NCBI GenBank assembly: GCA_044227705.1
Contig: JBGAWE010000090.1
Coordinates: 1-16,421 of the forward strand
Source of the DNA: JANOQP01 sp044227705
GTDB lineage: Bacteria; Bacteroidota; Bacteroidia; Chitinophagales; Saprospiraceae
Reading direction: 5' to 3'
DNA: 16,421 nt
Position 1 is the first letter of the stretch. Every line of letters begins with the position of its first letter. The notes under the pieces were generated by a model. That model made no database searches. It was not told the origin of the DNA and worked only from the letters and a program-made list of their open reading frames with translations. Below are positions 1 through 7,201 of this stretch, one piece after another. A program made the position numbers and the translations under genes.

Positions 1-1
1 C

Positions 2-487
2 TTTTGGGACCTTCCCGAGAGCATCGAACTGGACAACATCCTGCCGATGCTCGCGGCTGGTTGGCACAACTTGTCTTTGACAAAATACCTCGTCGAGCAG
101 GTCGCGCAATCGCCCGAAGACCGCTTCGCCGCGCTCCGCGAGTATTTCCCAAACGCCGCTATGGAAGATTGGGAACTGGCCATCGCCGGGCAGCGCGTGC
201 AGGTCATCAAAAAGGACGACGAAAAAGTCGGCGTCCTCGAGTTCGGCACTGAGCTGGTCGCAGCCGCCGACGGGAGCCTCGCCGCGCTGCTCGGCGCGTC
301 GCCGGGCGCGTCGACCTCTTTTTCGGCGATGCTCGATGTTTTGAGAAAATGCTTCCCCGAGGAGATGGCCTCGCCAGAGTGGAAGCGGAGGCTGCGCGAG
401 ATGGTGCCGTCGCTCGGGCCGAACATCGCGAAGGCAAACCGGCTGCGGCACTCGCGGGAGGTCAGGCAGGCAGTTTTGTGGGAGTGA
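2..487 (+). CDS. mqo: Malate:quinone oxidoreductase, C-terminal part (5' end outside window)
   Basis: The frame is open from base 2 and ends at TGA 485-487, giving 161 residues of the C-terminal end. Mqo is a membrane-associated FAD enzyme that oxidises malate to oxaloacetate and passes electrons to the quinone pool. The diagnostic stretch is AGQRVQVIKKD, followed by GVLEFGTELV, then DGSLAALLGASPGASTS, and a late PEWKRRLREMVPSLG segment; this order is typical of the Mqo C-terminus. An internal ATG at 47 would give a shorter product, but the residues before it (FWDLPESIELDNILP) also read as Mqo, so the frame simply enters from the left edge. It converges on the next gene with only 2 bp between the stop codons. 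The assignment rests on recalled family motifs; catalytic FAD-binding parts are outside the window. Confidence 0.9.
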   Translation, partial: FWDLPESIELDNILPMLAAGWHNLSLTKYLVEQVAQSPEDRFAALREYFPNAAMEDWELAIAGQRVQVIKKDDEKVGVLEFGTELVAAADGSLAALLGASPGASTSFSAMLDVLRKCFPEEMASPEWKRRLREMVPSLGPNIAKANRLRHSREVRQAVLWE

Positions 488-489
488 AT

Positions 490-1113
490 TCAAGCCCGGT
501 CGCAGCGGGTGATTGCCGATAGGTTGTCGAGCAAGATGTTCCCTTTGTATTTGAACATCGCCCCCGGCGCGTACTCCGCCTCGAAGACGATGTACTCGAT
601 TTCCGAGGCGGCCGTGAACTGGATTTTCACCTCCGTCCACTCCATTTTGTCAATCAGGCCCGACTGGCCGAGCACTTGCCCGCAACCCCCGGCGGTCGGC
701 CCGCCGCGCACTTTCAGGCGGCACGGCATCTTGTGGCCGCCGTAGTTGTCGGTGTGGGCAAGCCAGACCGAGAAGGTGTAGCACTTCCCCTCGACGAGTT
801 TTTGCGAGAGTTTTTGCCCGATGCTCTCATGGCTACCGTCTTCCCGGACGACGAGGCCGACATAGGTCAGCCCGTCCTTCGCGTCGGGCGACTGGACGTT
901 GAACGGCCCGGGCTGCGTGTCGGGCGTGTTGTCAGGGCCGCTCGCCGACCAGCCGGGCGGGCAGGCATTGGCCTCGGTCTTGCCCTCGAAGGAGGGGTTT
1001 TCGAAAAAAATCGGCGGGTCGCCCGGTCGGTCGAGGGCCATCGCCACGGTGGCGAGGAGGGCGAGGAGGGCGAGGGGGAAAACTTTCGGCATCCGAAAAA
1101 CTTGGTTTCTCAT
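490..1113 (-). CDS. Secreted protein with jelly-roll, carbohydrate-binding-like domain
   Basis: This 207-residue protein has a signal peptide: MRNQVFRMPK, then a hydrophobic VFPLALLALLATVAMA, with cleavage likely near residue 26. Met8 (start at 1092) is an equally plausible start. The mature part begins FFENPSFEG, continues with PPGWSASG, a DTQPG segment and GLTYVGLVVRED, then a GQKLSQKLVEGKCYTFSVWLA strand, and ends near GNILLDNLSAI. This pattern matches the beta-sandwich modules that Bacteroidota often place before OmpA-like or other domains in secreted proteins; here the module stands alone. Five cysteines in the mature part could form disulfides. No T9SS sorting domain is visible, so export is probably by Sec only. 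The ligand is unknown. It diverges from ftsX across a 58-bp gap and converges on mqo. Confidence 0.78.
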   Translation of the reverse strand: MRNQVFRMPKVFPLALLALLATVAMALDRPGDPPIFFENPSFEGKTEANACPPGWSASGPDNTPDTQPGPFNVQSPDAKDGLTYVGLVVREDGSHESIGQKLSQKLVEGKCYTFSVWLAHTDNYGGHKMPCRLKVRGGPTAGGCGQVLGQSGLIDKMEWTEVKIQFTAASEIEYIVFEAEYAPGAMFKYKGNILLDNLSAITRCDRA

Positions 1114-1140
1114 TGAAAAAAGAGTGGCTGGCTACTTTTG
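1113..1140 (+). promoter_or_regulatory. Candidate Bacteroidota promoter for the ftsX operon
   Basis: TACTTTTG at 1133-1140 is an exact match to the Bacteroidota -7 element TAnnTTTG. A TTG at 1113-1115 lies 17 bp upstream, within the usual -33 spacing. The expected start of transcription is near 1147, about 25 nt before the ftsX ATG at 1172. The element overlaps the first codon of the divergent secreted-protein gene. Confidence 0.55.
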
Positions 1141-1171
1141 CCCGCCTTTCCAGCGGCAAAAAACCCATCTG

Positions 1172-2026
1172 ATGGCCCGAGCGCGTCCCAATTTTTTCTA
1201 TTCGATTTTGAGCGTCGCGCTCGTGCTCTGGCTGCTGGGCTTCTTCGCCCTGACCCTCGGCCACGCCCGCCGGATGGTGACGCTTTTCAAGGAAAGGGTC
1301 GACATCTGGGTCGAGCTTCGGCCGGGCGCGGCCGAAAACGGCGTTTCCCGCCTCGAAGGTGCGCTGGCCGCCCGGAATTTCACCCGCCCCGGCTCCGTCG
1401 AGTTCATCAGCCGAAAGAAAGCCGCCGAGCAGATGCGCACCGAGCTGGGCGACACCTCCATGCTCGCCGACCTGCCCGACTTGCTCTACGACGTCGTCCG
1501 GTTCAATGTCCGCGAGGCTTGGCTCTCGCCCGACAGCCTCGAATCCGTACGAACCGCGCTCCGCGCCGACAGCCTCGTCTCCGAGGTCTTTTTTGAAAAG
1601 AACGGCACGGCCAACGTCGGCCGGAACCTCGAAAAGCTCGGCTGGCTGACGCTCGGTGTCGGGCTGCTGTTCATCTTTGTCGCCGTCGCGCTCATCCACG
1701 GCGCCATCCGGCTGGCGATGTACAGCGACCGGTTTTTGATAAAGAACCAGGAGCTGGTCGGGGCAACGTGGGGCTTCATCGCCCGTCCTTACATAAAAAA
1801 AGGAGTGGCGAACGGGATCTGGAGCGCGACCCTGGCTGTCGCGGGGCTGGCCGCCGTCCGGTTTTGGGCCTATCGGCTGATGCCGGAACTGAGCGAGCTG
1901 GAAAGCCCCGTCGCCACCGTGCTGGTCTTCGCCGGTCTGTTCTTGCTCGGCATCCTGATTTCGGGCATCAGCACATGGCTCGTCGTCAGGAAGTTCCTCG
2001 GCACGCGGCTCGACGATTTGTATTGA
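1172..2026 (+). CDS. ftsX: Cell division ABC-transporter-like protein FtsX
   Basis: This 284-residue protein has the FtsX layout: TM1 at about residues 7-30, an extracytoplasmic domain at about 31-155, then TM2 (about 156-180), TM3 (about 214-233) and TM4 (about 247-272), with the conserved late LGTRLDDLY end. FtsX with the ATPase FtsE forms a membrane complex that transmits a division signal to peptidoglycan hydrolases. No ftsE is in the window. I chose ATG 1172 because TM1 starts right after it; the frame stays open further upstream (an ATG at 899), but that extension overlaps the divergent gene and does not resemble FtsX. It is the first gene of an operon with the DUF3098 gene (19 bp downstream) and the uppP-hemB frame. 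That neighbourhood is common in Bacteroidota. Confidence 0.9.
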   Translation: MARARPNFFYSILSVALVLWLLGFFALTLGHARRMVTLFKERVDIWVELRPGAAENGVSRLEGALAARNFTRPGSVEFISRKKAAEQMRTELGDTSMLADLPDLLYDVVRFNVREAWLSPDSLESVRTALRADSLVSEVFFEKNGTANVGRNLEKLGWLTLGVGLLFIFVAVALIHGAIRLAMYSDRFLIKNQELVGATWGFIARPYIKKGVANGIWSATLAVAGLAAVRFWAYRLMPELSELESPVATVLVFAGLFLLGILISGISTWLVVRKFLGTRLDDLY

Positions 2027-2045
2027 AAATTTCATCGGAAAAATA

Positions 2046-2432
2046 ATGTCCAAGCAACAGCAACAACCCAAACGCCCCAACCCGCAGCCCGCCCCGGCCC
2101 CCGCGCCCGCCCGTAAACCGGCGCAGGCCCCAGCCCGCCCGTCGGCCAAGCCGAAATCCGCGCCGCGCTTCAACCTCGGCAGCAACGAGCTGATTTTCGA
2201 CCGCGAAAACTTCAAGTGGATGGGCATCGGCCTCGCCCTCATCGCGCTCGGCCTCGTGCTGATGGCGGGCGGTGCGCAGCCCGACCCAAGCCAGTGGGAC
2301 GAGAGCCTCATCTACTCCTTCCGCCGCATCACCCTCGCGCCGATTCTCATGGTCGCCGGGTTCGTGGTGCAGGTCTACGCCATCTTCAAGGGCAGCAAAC
2401 CGGCCGCAACGGCCGACGTTGAGCAGGCATGA
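2046..2432 (+). CDS. DUF3098 small membrane protein
   Basis: This 128-residue protein starts with a Pro/Ala/Lys/Gln-rich, probably disordered cytoplasmic tail (about residues 1-42). It then has a conserved FDRENFKWMGIG entry into TM1 (about 59-78), a short loop with DPSQWDESLIYSFRRITLAPIL, and TM2 (about 97-117). The FSFRRITLAPI-like signature is typical of DUF3098, a Bacteroidota family of unknown function. Its stop overlaps the next start by 4 bp (ATGA, 2429-2432), so translation of the two is probably coupled. The fixed position between ftsX and uppP suggests an envelope or division role; this is inference only. Confidence 0.9.
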   Translation: MSKQQQQPKRPNPQPAPAPAPARKPAQAPARPSAKPKSAPRFNLGSNELIFDRENFKWMGIGLALIALGLVLMAGGAQPDPSQWDESLIYSFRRITLAPILMVAGFVVQVYAIFKGSKPAATADVEQA

Positions 2433-4201
2433 ACATCCTCCACGCCATCATCCTCGCCGTCGTCGAGGGGCTGACGGAGTTCCTGCCGGTCAGCTCGACG
2501 GGGCACATGGTCATCGCCAGCTCGCTCATGGGCATCGCGGCGCACCCGTTCGTGAAGGTCTTCACCGTCGCCATCCAGTTCGGGGCCATCCTGTCGGTCG
2601 TCGCGCTCTATTGGCGGAGGTTCTTCCAGAGCTTCGGGTTTTACTGGAAGCTGGTCGTGGCCTTCCTGCCCGCCGCCTTTTTCGGCCTTTTGTTGAAAAA
2701 ACAAATCGACGCTTGGCTCGAAAACATCCTCGTCGTGGCCTTCTCGCTCATGCTCGGCGGCCTCGTATTGCTTTTCATCGACGACTTTTTTGAAAAAAGG
2801 AAGTCCGACAAATCGCTCGACGTCGACTCGATGAACTGGCTGACCGCCCTGAAAATCGGCTTCTTCCAAGTCGTCTCAATGGTCCCCGGCGTTTCACGTT
2901 CGGCAGCGACCATCATCGGTGGCCTCTCGCAGGGATTGACGCGGCAGACGGCGGCCGAGTTCTCGTTCTTCCTCGCCGTGCCGACTATGTTCGCCGCGAC
3001 CGTCAAGTCGCTCTTTGATTTCTTCAAGCACGAGGGCGGCGTCATCCAAAAGGACGAAATCGCCTTGCTCGCCGTCGGCAATGTAGTGGCTTTCGCGGTC
3101 GCGTGGCTGGCCATCCGTTCGTTCATCGGCTTCCTCAACCAGCACGGTTTCCGGTTTTTCGGCTGGTACCGCATCGCGGCCGGGCTGGTGATTTTGATTT
3201 TATACGCCCTTGGCTTCTTCGAAGGGCGCCGCAACCGCCGAACCGAGGCCATCCGAGGCCTGACGACTGAGACCCATCTGTCGGTCGCCCACCTCGTCCT
3301 CCCGCTTTTCATGGTCGACGGGAAGGGCCTCCGCTCGGAGGTCACCTCGCTGCCCGGCACCTTCCGGCTGTCGCCCGATTTGGTTTTGAGAGAAATCGAG
3401 GAGTGCATGAAAATGGGCCTTCGCAACTTTGTCCTCTTCCCCGCCGTCGCCGAAAATTTGAAGGACAAGACGGCGACCCACGGTTATTCGCCCGACAATT
3501 TCTACCTGAAAACGGCCGCCGAAATCAAGCGCAACTTCCCCGAGTGCTGCCTGATTTCCGATGTCGCGATGGACCCGTACAGCTCCGACGGCCACGACGG
3601 CCTCGTGCGCAGCGGCCGAATCGACAACGACGAGACTCTCCCGATTCTCGGTCGAATGGCCGTCGCGCAGGCCGAGGCGGGCTTCGACATCCTCGGCCCG
3701 AGCGACATGATGGACGGCCGCGTGGGCCATATCCGCCAGTCGCTCGACCGCGCCGGGTTTTACGAAACGGGCATCATGGCCTACACGGCGAAGTACGCGA
3801 GCGCCTTTTACGGCCCATTCCGCGACGCGCTCGACTCGGCCCCGAAGGCGGGCGACGACATCCCGCGAGACAAAAAAACCTACCAGATGAACCCCGCGAA
3901 CCGCCGCGAGGCCCTCATCGAGGCCGCGCTCGACGAGACAGAAGGGGCCGATTTTCTGATGGTCAAGCCCGCGCTGCACTACCTCGACGTGATTTCGGAC
4001 TTGAAAAACTCGTCGCCGCTGCCCATCGCCGCCTATCACGTCAGCGGCGAGTGCGCGATGCTGCTGGCCGCCTGCCGCAACGGCTGGCTCGACTTCGAGC
4101 GGGCGATGCCGGAGGCCCTGTTGAGCATCCGCCGCGCCGGTGCCGATGTCATCCTCACCTATTTTGCGAAAGAGTTCGCCCGACGATTCCAGCAGATTTG
4201 A
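2429..4201 (+). CDS. uppP-hemB: In-frame fusion of undecaprenyl-diphosphate phosphatase (UppP/BacA) and porphobilinogen synthase (HemB)
   Basis: One uninterrupted 590-codon frame carries two complete enzymes. Residues 1-265 are UppP, a multi-spanning membrane enzyme that dephosphorylates undecaprenyl diphosphate to recycle the lipid carrier. It has EGLTEFLPVSSTGH (E13, E17, S22/S23, H26) and PGVSRSA with R157, the known catalytic-site motifs, plus the final TM helix ending near GFFE. Residues 267-590 are HemB, which condenses two 5-aminolevulinates into porphobilinogen in the cytosol. It starts at the usual RRNRRTEAIR, and has Schiff-base lysines K455 (YTAKYAS) and K513 (LMVKPAL), and DVAMDPYSSDGHDG (378-391) in place of the Cys-rich zinc motif. 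There is no stop and no linker between the parts. The first HemB-side ATG codes for residue 295, too late for the N-terminal arm; GTG at residue 254 or TTG at residue 256 could serve as internal starts. The fusion could be real or an assembly deletion. Confidence 0.88.
   Translation: MNILHAIILAVVEGLTEFLPVSSTGHMVIASSLMGIAAHPFVKVFTVAIQFGAILSVVALYWRRFFQSFGFYWKLVVAFLPAAFFGLLLKKQIDAWLENILVVAFSLMLGGLVLLFIDDFFEKRKSDKSLDVDSMNWLTALKIGFFQVVSMVPGVSRSAATIIGGLSQGLTRQTAAEFSFFLAVPTMFAATVKSLFDFFKHEGGVIQKDEIALLAVGNVVAFAVAWLAIRSFIGFLNQHGFRFFGWYRIAAGLVILILYALGFFEGRRNRRTEAIRGLTTETHLSVAHLVLPLFMVDGKGLRSEVTSLPGTFRLSPDLVLREIEECMKMGLRNFVLFPAVAENLKDKTATHGYSPDNFYLKTAAEIKRNFPECCLISDVAMDPYSSDGHDGLVRSGRIDNDETLPILGRMAVAQAEAGFDILGPSDMMDGRVGHIRQSLDRAGFYETGIMAYTAKYASAFYGPFRDALDSAPKAGDDIPRDKKTYQMNPANRREALIEAALDETEGADFLMVKPALHYLDVISDLKNSSPLPIAAYHVSGECAMLLAACRNGWLDFERAMPEALLSIRRAGADVILTYFAKEFARRFQQI
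3227..4201 (+). other. hemB: HemB (porphobilinogen synthase) moiety of the fusion, Mg-type metal site
   Basis: This sub-region spans fusion residues 267-590, 324 residues, which is the normal full length of a bacterial HemB. The metal-site segment reads DVAMDPYSSDGHDG. Zinc-dependent enzymes such as E. coli HemB have cysteines at the equivalent places, while plant-like and Pseudomonas-type enzymes have Asp/Ala there and use magnesium. I therefore infer a magnesium-dependent enzyme. No heme-pathway neighbour is present in the window. Confidence 0.85.
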
Positions 4202-4203
4202 GG

Positions 4204-4815
4204 TCAACCTAGGAGGATTTGCCGCCCTTGTTTCCCCATGCAAAACAGCAGGTCGAGTGCGCTCAAGCCCGGCTGAAAACCGAGCCTGTCTTCGAAGATC
4301 TGCGGGTATTTTTTCGGCTCGATGCCAGGCGGCCAGGCTCCTTTTCGGGGCGAAAATTGATTCCGGAAATCGCCCTCGGCTTCCCGCTCGAAGGTTTCTG
4401 TCAAAGACACAATCGCCTGAAAATCAAACAATTGCATCAATTTTTCGAACAAGGCGAGGTTGAAGTCCCAGAGCAGTTCCCATTTTTTTCCTATGAAAAC
4501 CGGCCGGAAATGGTCGGCGTAGAACGGCCAAAAAGGTGCGCTGCCGTAGCTCGCCTGAATCGTCCGCCAGTGGGCGAGCGGCCAGTTTTCGTCGTAAGAA
4601 ATCCGCGCCTCGCGGATGGGGCATTGGCTGTTCTTCCCTCCCTTCAGCGGGATGCTCAAATCGAAAACGCCCTGGCTCCCTGCGAGGCGGCAGCGGTTGC
4701 GGAAGCTGCCTTTTTGGAAGTTCTCGCATGCCTCTAGCCTCGCGCCGCCACTGCGGGCGACGGCCGAGAGGTAGCCGACGGAGGGCAGGTAGTGAAGTTC
4801 GAGGAGCGGACGCAT
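4204..4815 (-). CDS. WbqC-family protein
   Basis: This 203-residue protein has the WbqC-like pattern: an N-terminal LLELHYLPSVGYLSAV, ENFQKGSFRNRCRL, LSIPLKGG, a central IREARISYDENWPLAHWRTI, YGSAPFWPFYADHFRP and DFNLALFEKL. The biochemical role is not firmly known; some members sit in O-antigen loci, and in Bacteroidota the gene often lies near lepB, which is not present here. I chose Met at 4815 because the family conservation starts there; an upstream in-frame ATG at 4902 would cross into the divergent gene. It converges on uppP-hemB (2 bp between stops) and diverges from the DUF2027-Smr gene over a 48-bp gap with facing promoter-like boxes. Confidence 0.83.
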   Translation of the reverse strand: MRPLLELHYLPSVGYLSAVARSGGARLEACENFQKGSFRNRCRLAGSQGVFDLSIPLKGGKNSQCPIREARISYDENWPLAHWRTIQASYGSAPFWPFYADHFRPVFIGKKWELLWDFNLALFEKLMQLFDFQAIVSLTETFEREAEGDFRNQFSPRKGAWPPGIEPKKYPQIFEDRLGFQPGLSALDLLFCMGKQGRQILLG

Positions 4816-4819
4816 CGGG

Positions 4820-4860
4820 GCAAAATTGAAAAATCCGGCCGCGCCTCCGGCTAATTTTGC
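4820..4860. promoter_or_regulatory. Divergent promoter region with facing -7-like boxes in an inverted repeat
   Basis: GCAAAATT (4820-4827) and AATTTTGC (4853-4860) form a perfect 8-bp inverted repeat. On the plus strand it contains TAATTTTG (4852-4859), an exact TAnnTTTG -7 element, with a TTG 23 bp upstream (4826-4828). On the minus strand it contains CAATTTTG (4821-4828), 7 of 8 matches. The boxes end only 4 nt before ATG 4864 and 5 nt before ATG 4815. Both transcripts would therefore start at or next to the start codon. Confidence 0.5.
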
Positions 4861-4863
4861 GGC

Positions 4864-5934
4864 ATGGAACTGCCCATCGGCTTTCGAGTAAAGAACATCC
4901 ACACCGGCGAGGTCGGCCGCGTCACGTCGTGGCTCGACGACGGGGCGATGGTCATGCTCGACCTCGGCGGCGACCTCATCCCGGCTTTCGTGGAAGACCT
5001 GCTGCCCGCCTCCGGGGCCGACGAGCGCGACGCGAAGACGGCCGTTTTTTCAAAGAAGCTTTCCCAAAACAAGCCCTCGCCAGCCTCGCATTCCGAGCCG
5101 ACGGTGGTGAAAATCATGGGCGGATTTGTCGAAAACAGGGGGATTTTCCTTGCCTTCCTGCCTGCGATGCTCCCGTCGGGGCTGGTCGATTTTTACAAAA
5201 TCTGGCTCGTGAACGACTCGGCCGACGATGCGCTCTTTGTCTTTTCCCTTAAAAAAACGGGCGGCGCGGCGACCCTTGAATCCGACGAAAAAATCGCCAG
5301 CCGCACGGCCCGCCTCCTCGGAAAAATCGAATGGGACGCGCTCAACGACGCGCCCGAAATCCGCCTCTCGCTCCGCCGCCTGACGACCGAGGGGCCGGGC
5401 GAACCCATCGAGCGGGTTTTGAAAATCAGAGCGAAGTCCTTTTTCGGCAACGCACAGCCGGTGCCGTTTTTGGACGGCGAGGGGCCGGTGATTCCCATCA
5501 TTTCAAAAAAAGAAGGCTGGGAAAGCAGTGCCGCCGAGGGCGAAAAGGGCGGCGGTTTGGCCGACTATTCCAAAAAAATCGCCCGAAAACCAGTGGCCGC
5601 GCCAGCCGCGAAAACCTCCTCCAGTTGGCTGGATTTGGAAGCAAAAGCCTCGTTCGAACCCGAAATCGACCTGCACATCGACAAGCTCGTAGCCGACCCG
5701 AGCCGCCTGACGCCGGGCGAGATTGTCCAAATCCAGCTCCGCCGAGCCGACAGTTTTTTGGCGGACGCGCTTCGGCTGGGCATCGACCAGGTTTTTCTCA
5801 TTCACGGCCTCGGGGCCGGGCGGCTGCGCGACCTGCTCCACGCGCGGCTGCGACAGAACCCGTCGGTGGCCTGGTTCCGAAACGAGTTTCACAGGAAGTA
5901 CGGCTATGGCGCGACGGAGGTCATTTTTAAATAA
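4864..5934 (+). CDS. DUF2027 and Smr domain protein
   Basis: This 356-residue protein has three parts. Residues 1-50 form an SH3-like segment (PIGFRVKNIHTGEVGRVTSW and a DLGGDLIPAFVEDLLP end). A DUF2027-type beta-rich domain covers about residues 75-235. A Lys/Ala-rich linker leads to a C-terminal Smr domain (about 265-356) with DLH at 269-271 and HGLGAG at 314-319, the DxH and HGxGxG motifs expected of Smr domains. Smr domains bind or cut nucleic acids; in several bacteria they act at collided ribosomes or on branched DNA. Which applies here cannot be told. ATG 4864 lies 4 nt after an exact -7 element, so the message is probably leaderless. It converges on the DUF1015 gene with 2 bp between stops. 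Confidence 0.9.
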   Translation: MELPIGFRVKNIHTGEVGRVTSWLDDGAMVMLDLGGDLIPAFVEDLLPASGADERDAKTAVFSKKLSQNKPSPASHSEPTVVKIMGGFVENRGIFLAFLPAMLPSGLVDFYKIWLVNDSADDALFVFSLKKTGGAATLESDEKIASRTARLLGKIEWDALNDAPEIRLSLRRLTTEGPGEPIERVLKIRAKSFFGNAQPVPFLDGEGPVIPIISKKEGWESSAAEGEKGGGLADYSKKIARKPVAAPAAKTSSSWLDLEAKASFEPEIDLHIDKLVADPSRLTPGEIVQIQLRRADSFLADALRLGIDQVFLIHGLGAGRLRDLLHARLRQNPSVAWFRNEFHRKYGYGATEVIFK

Positions 5935-5936
5935 GG

Positions 5937-7055
5937 TCATTCCTTTATCTCCTTGACAATCAACCCGCTGCGCAGTCTTGGCTCGAAATAAGTAGATTTC
6001 GGCGGCAGCATCTCGCCCATGTCGGAGAGGGCCATCAGGTCGTCGAGGGCGACGGGGAAGAGCATGAATCCGATGCGGTTGCGGCTGGCCTCGGCCGCGT
6101 CCTCGATGCCCCGGATGCCCTTCGGCCCCTCGACGTAGGTGATGCGCGTGTCCGTCCGGGGGTCGCGGATGCCGAGGATGTTGCCGAGGACGTGCTCGTT
6201 GAGCAGGTTCGCGTCGAGGAGGACGCGGCCCTCGCCACCTGATTTCGCCAGCACCTCCGGCCGCCACTTCAGGCGGAACCACTCTTTCCCGGCGCACATC
6301 GTCAGCTCGTGCTTGTGGCGAGGCTTGGCCGGTTTTTCCAAAAACTCGACATCGAAAAGTTGCGCCATCCGCGCCATGAAGCGCATCGGCGAGACGTCCT
6401 TCAACCCCTCGACGACGCGGTTGTAGTCGAGGATGTCGAGCTGGTCGCTCGGGAAGAAGGCGCAGAACAGCTCCCGGAAGTCGAACTCGGGGTTCTTCTC
6501 GCGCAGCCGCTCGTTGAGCAGCGCGACGGTCGTCGTGCGGTGGTGGCCGTCGGCGATGTAGGTCGTGTGGACGTTTTTTTCAAAAAGCTCCTGCAATTCG
6601 CGGATTTGCCGCCCGTCGCTGACCGCCCAGGCGCGGTGAACCTGACCGTCTTTTTCAAAAAGGACGGTGAAAAACGGCTTGTGCTTTTGGGTGAAATCCT
6701 CCAGCCAGTCGGAGATGGCGGCCACTTTTTTGTATACCAGAAGGACGGGCTTGAGGATGGCCTGCCAGCGGACGAAGAGCTGCATCTGCTGCTGCTCCTT
6801 CTCGCTCAAGGTGTTCTCGTGCTTCTTGATGCGGCCGTCGTGGAAGTCGGCGAGGTCGTTGTTTGCGATGAGGCCGGTGTGCTTGCGGCCGTTGTTCTCA
6901 ATTTGGAAACTGTAGAGCGCGTCGGCCGGGGCCTTCTTGAACAGGCCGTTCTTTTTGAACTCCTGAAAGCCTGTTTTTGCCTCCGAGCAAAAGGAGTCGG
7001 GCGAGGCAACGAAGTCGATGTTCGGGTAGATGGCTTGGAACGGGCGAATCTTCAT
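5937..7055 (-). CDS. DUF1015 family protein
   Basis: This 372-residue protein starts MKIRPFQAIYPN, the typical DUF1015 beginning, and ends with STYFEPRLRSGLIVKEI. The key motif IADGHHRTTT (DGHHR at 169-173) resembles the nucleotide-binding HxR box of the ParB/sulfiredoxin-like fold that DUF1015 proteins share with ADP-dependent serine kinase (SerK)-type enzymes. In Bacteroidota the gene is often near serine biosynthesis genes; none is visible here, so a kinase role is only a guess. The frame stays open to 7190, but the extra 45 residues are unlike the family, so I took Met at 7055. TACCTTTC on the minus strand at 7078-7085 is one base off a -7 element and would give a leader of about 16 nt. 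Confidence 0.88.
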   Translation of the reverse strand: MKIRPFQAIYPNIDFVASPDSFCSEAKTGFQEFKKNGLFKKAPADALYSFQIENNGRKHTGLIANNDLADFHDGRIKKHENTLSEKEQQQMQLFVRWQAILKPVLLVYKKVAAISDWLEDFTQKHKPFFTVLFEKDGQVHRAWAVSDGRQIRELQELFEKNVHTTYIADGHHRTTTVALLNERLREKNPEFDFRELFCAFFPSDQLDILDYNRVVEGLKDVSPMRFMARMAQLFDVEFLEKPAKPRHKHELTMCAGKEWFRLKWRPEVLAKSGGEGRVLLDANLLNEHVLGNILGIRDPRTDTRITYVEGPKGIRGIEDAAEASRNRIGFMLFPVALDDLMALSDMGEMLPPKSTYFEPRLRSGLIVKEIKE

Positions 7056-7099
7056 GAGAAAGCAAACTTGGTTGGGCGAAAGGTAGCGCCGAGTTGCGA

Positions 7100-7187
7100 G
7101 CAGTTGTCGGCCCCTGCGATCGCCTTCGGAGCGGAATCTGAACCGGGCAGGTTGAAATTGGGTTTGGCGAGGATGCCCGACAACTGC
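7100..7187. repeat. 11-bp inverted repeat between DUF1015 and tgt genes
   Basis: GCAGTTGTCGG at 7100-7110 and its exact reverse complement CCGACAACTGC at 7177-7187 flank 66 bp in the 146-bp divergent gap. The right arm touches the tgt -7-like box, and the left arm lies upstream of the candidate box for the DUF1015 gene. A pair of operator sites is possible. No known regulator motif is recognised. Confidence 0.45.
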
Positions 7188-7195
7188 CACTTTCG
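7164..7195 (+). promoter_or_regulatory. Weak candidate tgt promoter
   Basis: CACTTTCG at 7188-7195 differs at two positions from TAnnTTTG. A TTG (7164-7166) sits 21 bp upstream, and the box ends 6 nt before the tgt ATG at 7202. The layout, a box followed by a C-run and GATG, is nearly the same as in front of the WbqC-family gene, which is the main support. Confidence 0.35.
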
Positions 7196-7201
7196 CCCCC
7201 G

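Noticed and set aside
899..1171. N-terminal extension of ftsX from ATG 899
   Set aside because: It overlaps the divergent secreted-protein gene and the promoter, and the first 91 residues do not resemble FtsX; ATG 1172 precedes TM1 directly.
932..2311. 459-codon minus-strand open frame across ftsX and the DUF3098 gene
   Set aside because: It is the antisense shadow of GC-rich coding DNA; its translation is low-complexity (Gly/Ala/Asp/Glu-rich) and matches no family, while ftsX and DUF3098 on the other strand are clear.
3200..4243. 347-codon minus-strand open frame opposite the HemB part
   Set aside because: It is a shadow frame; the plus strand has a complete HemB with catalytic residues.
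7056..7190. 45-residue upstream extension of the DUF1015 protein
   Set aside because: The family begins at MKIRPF; the extension has no conservation and would cover the divergent promoter region.
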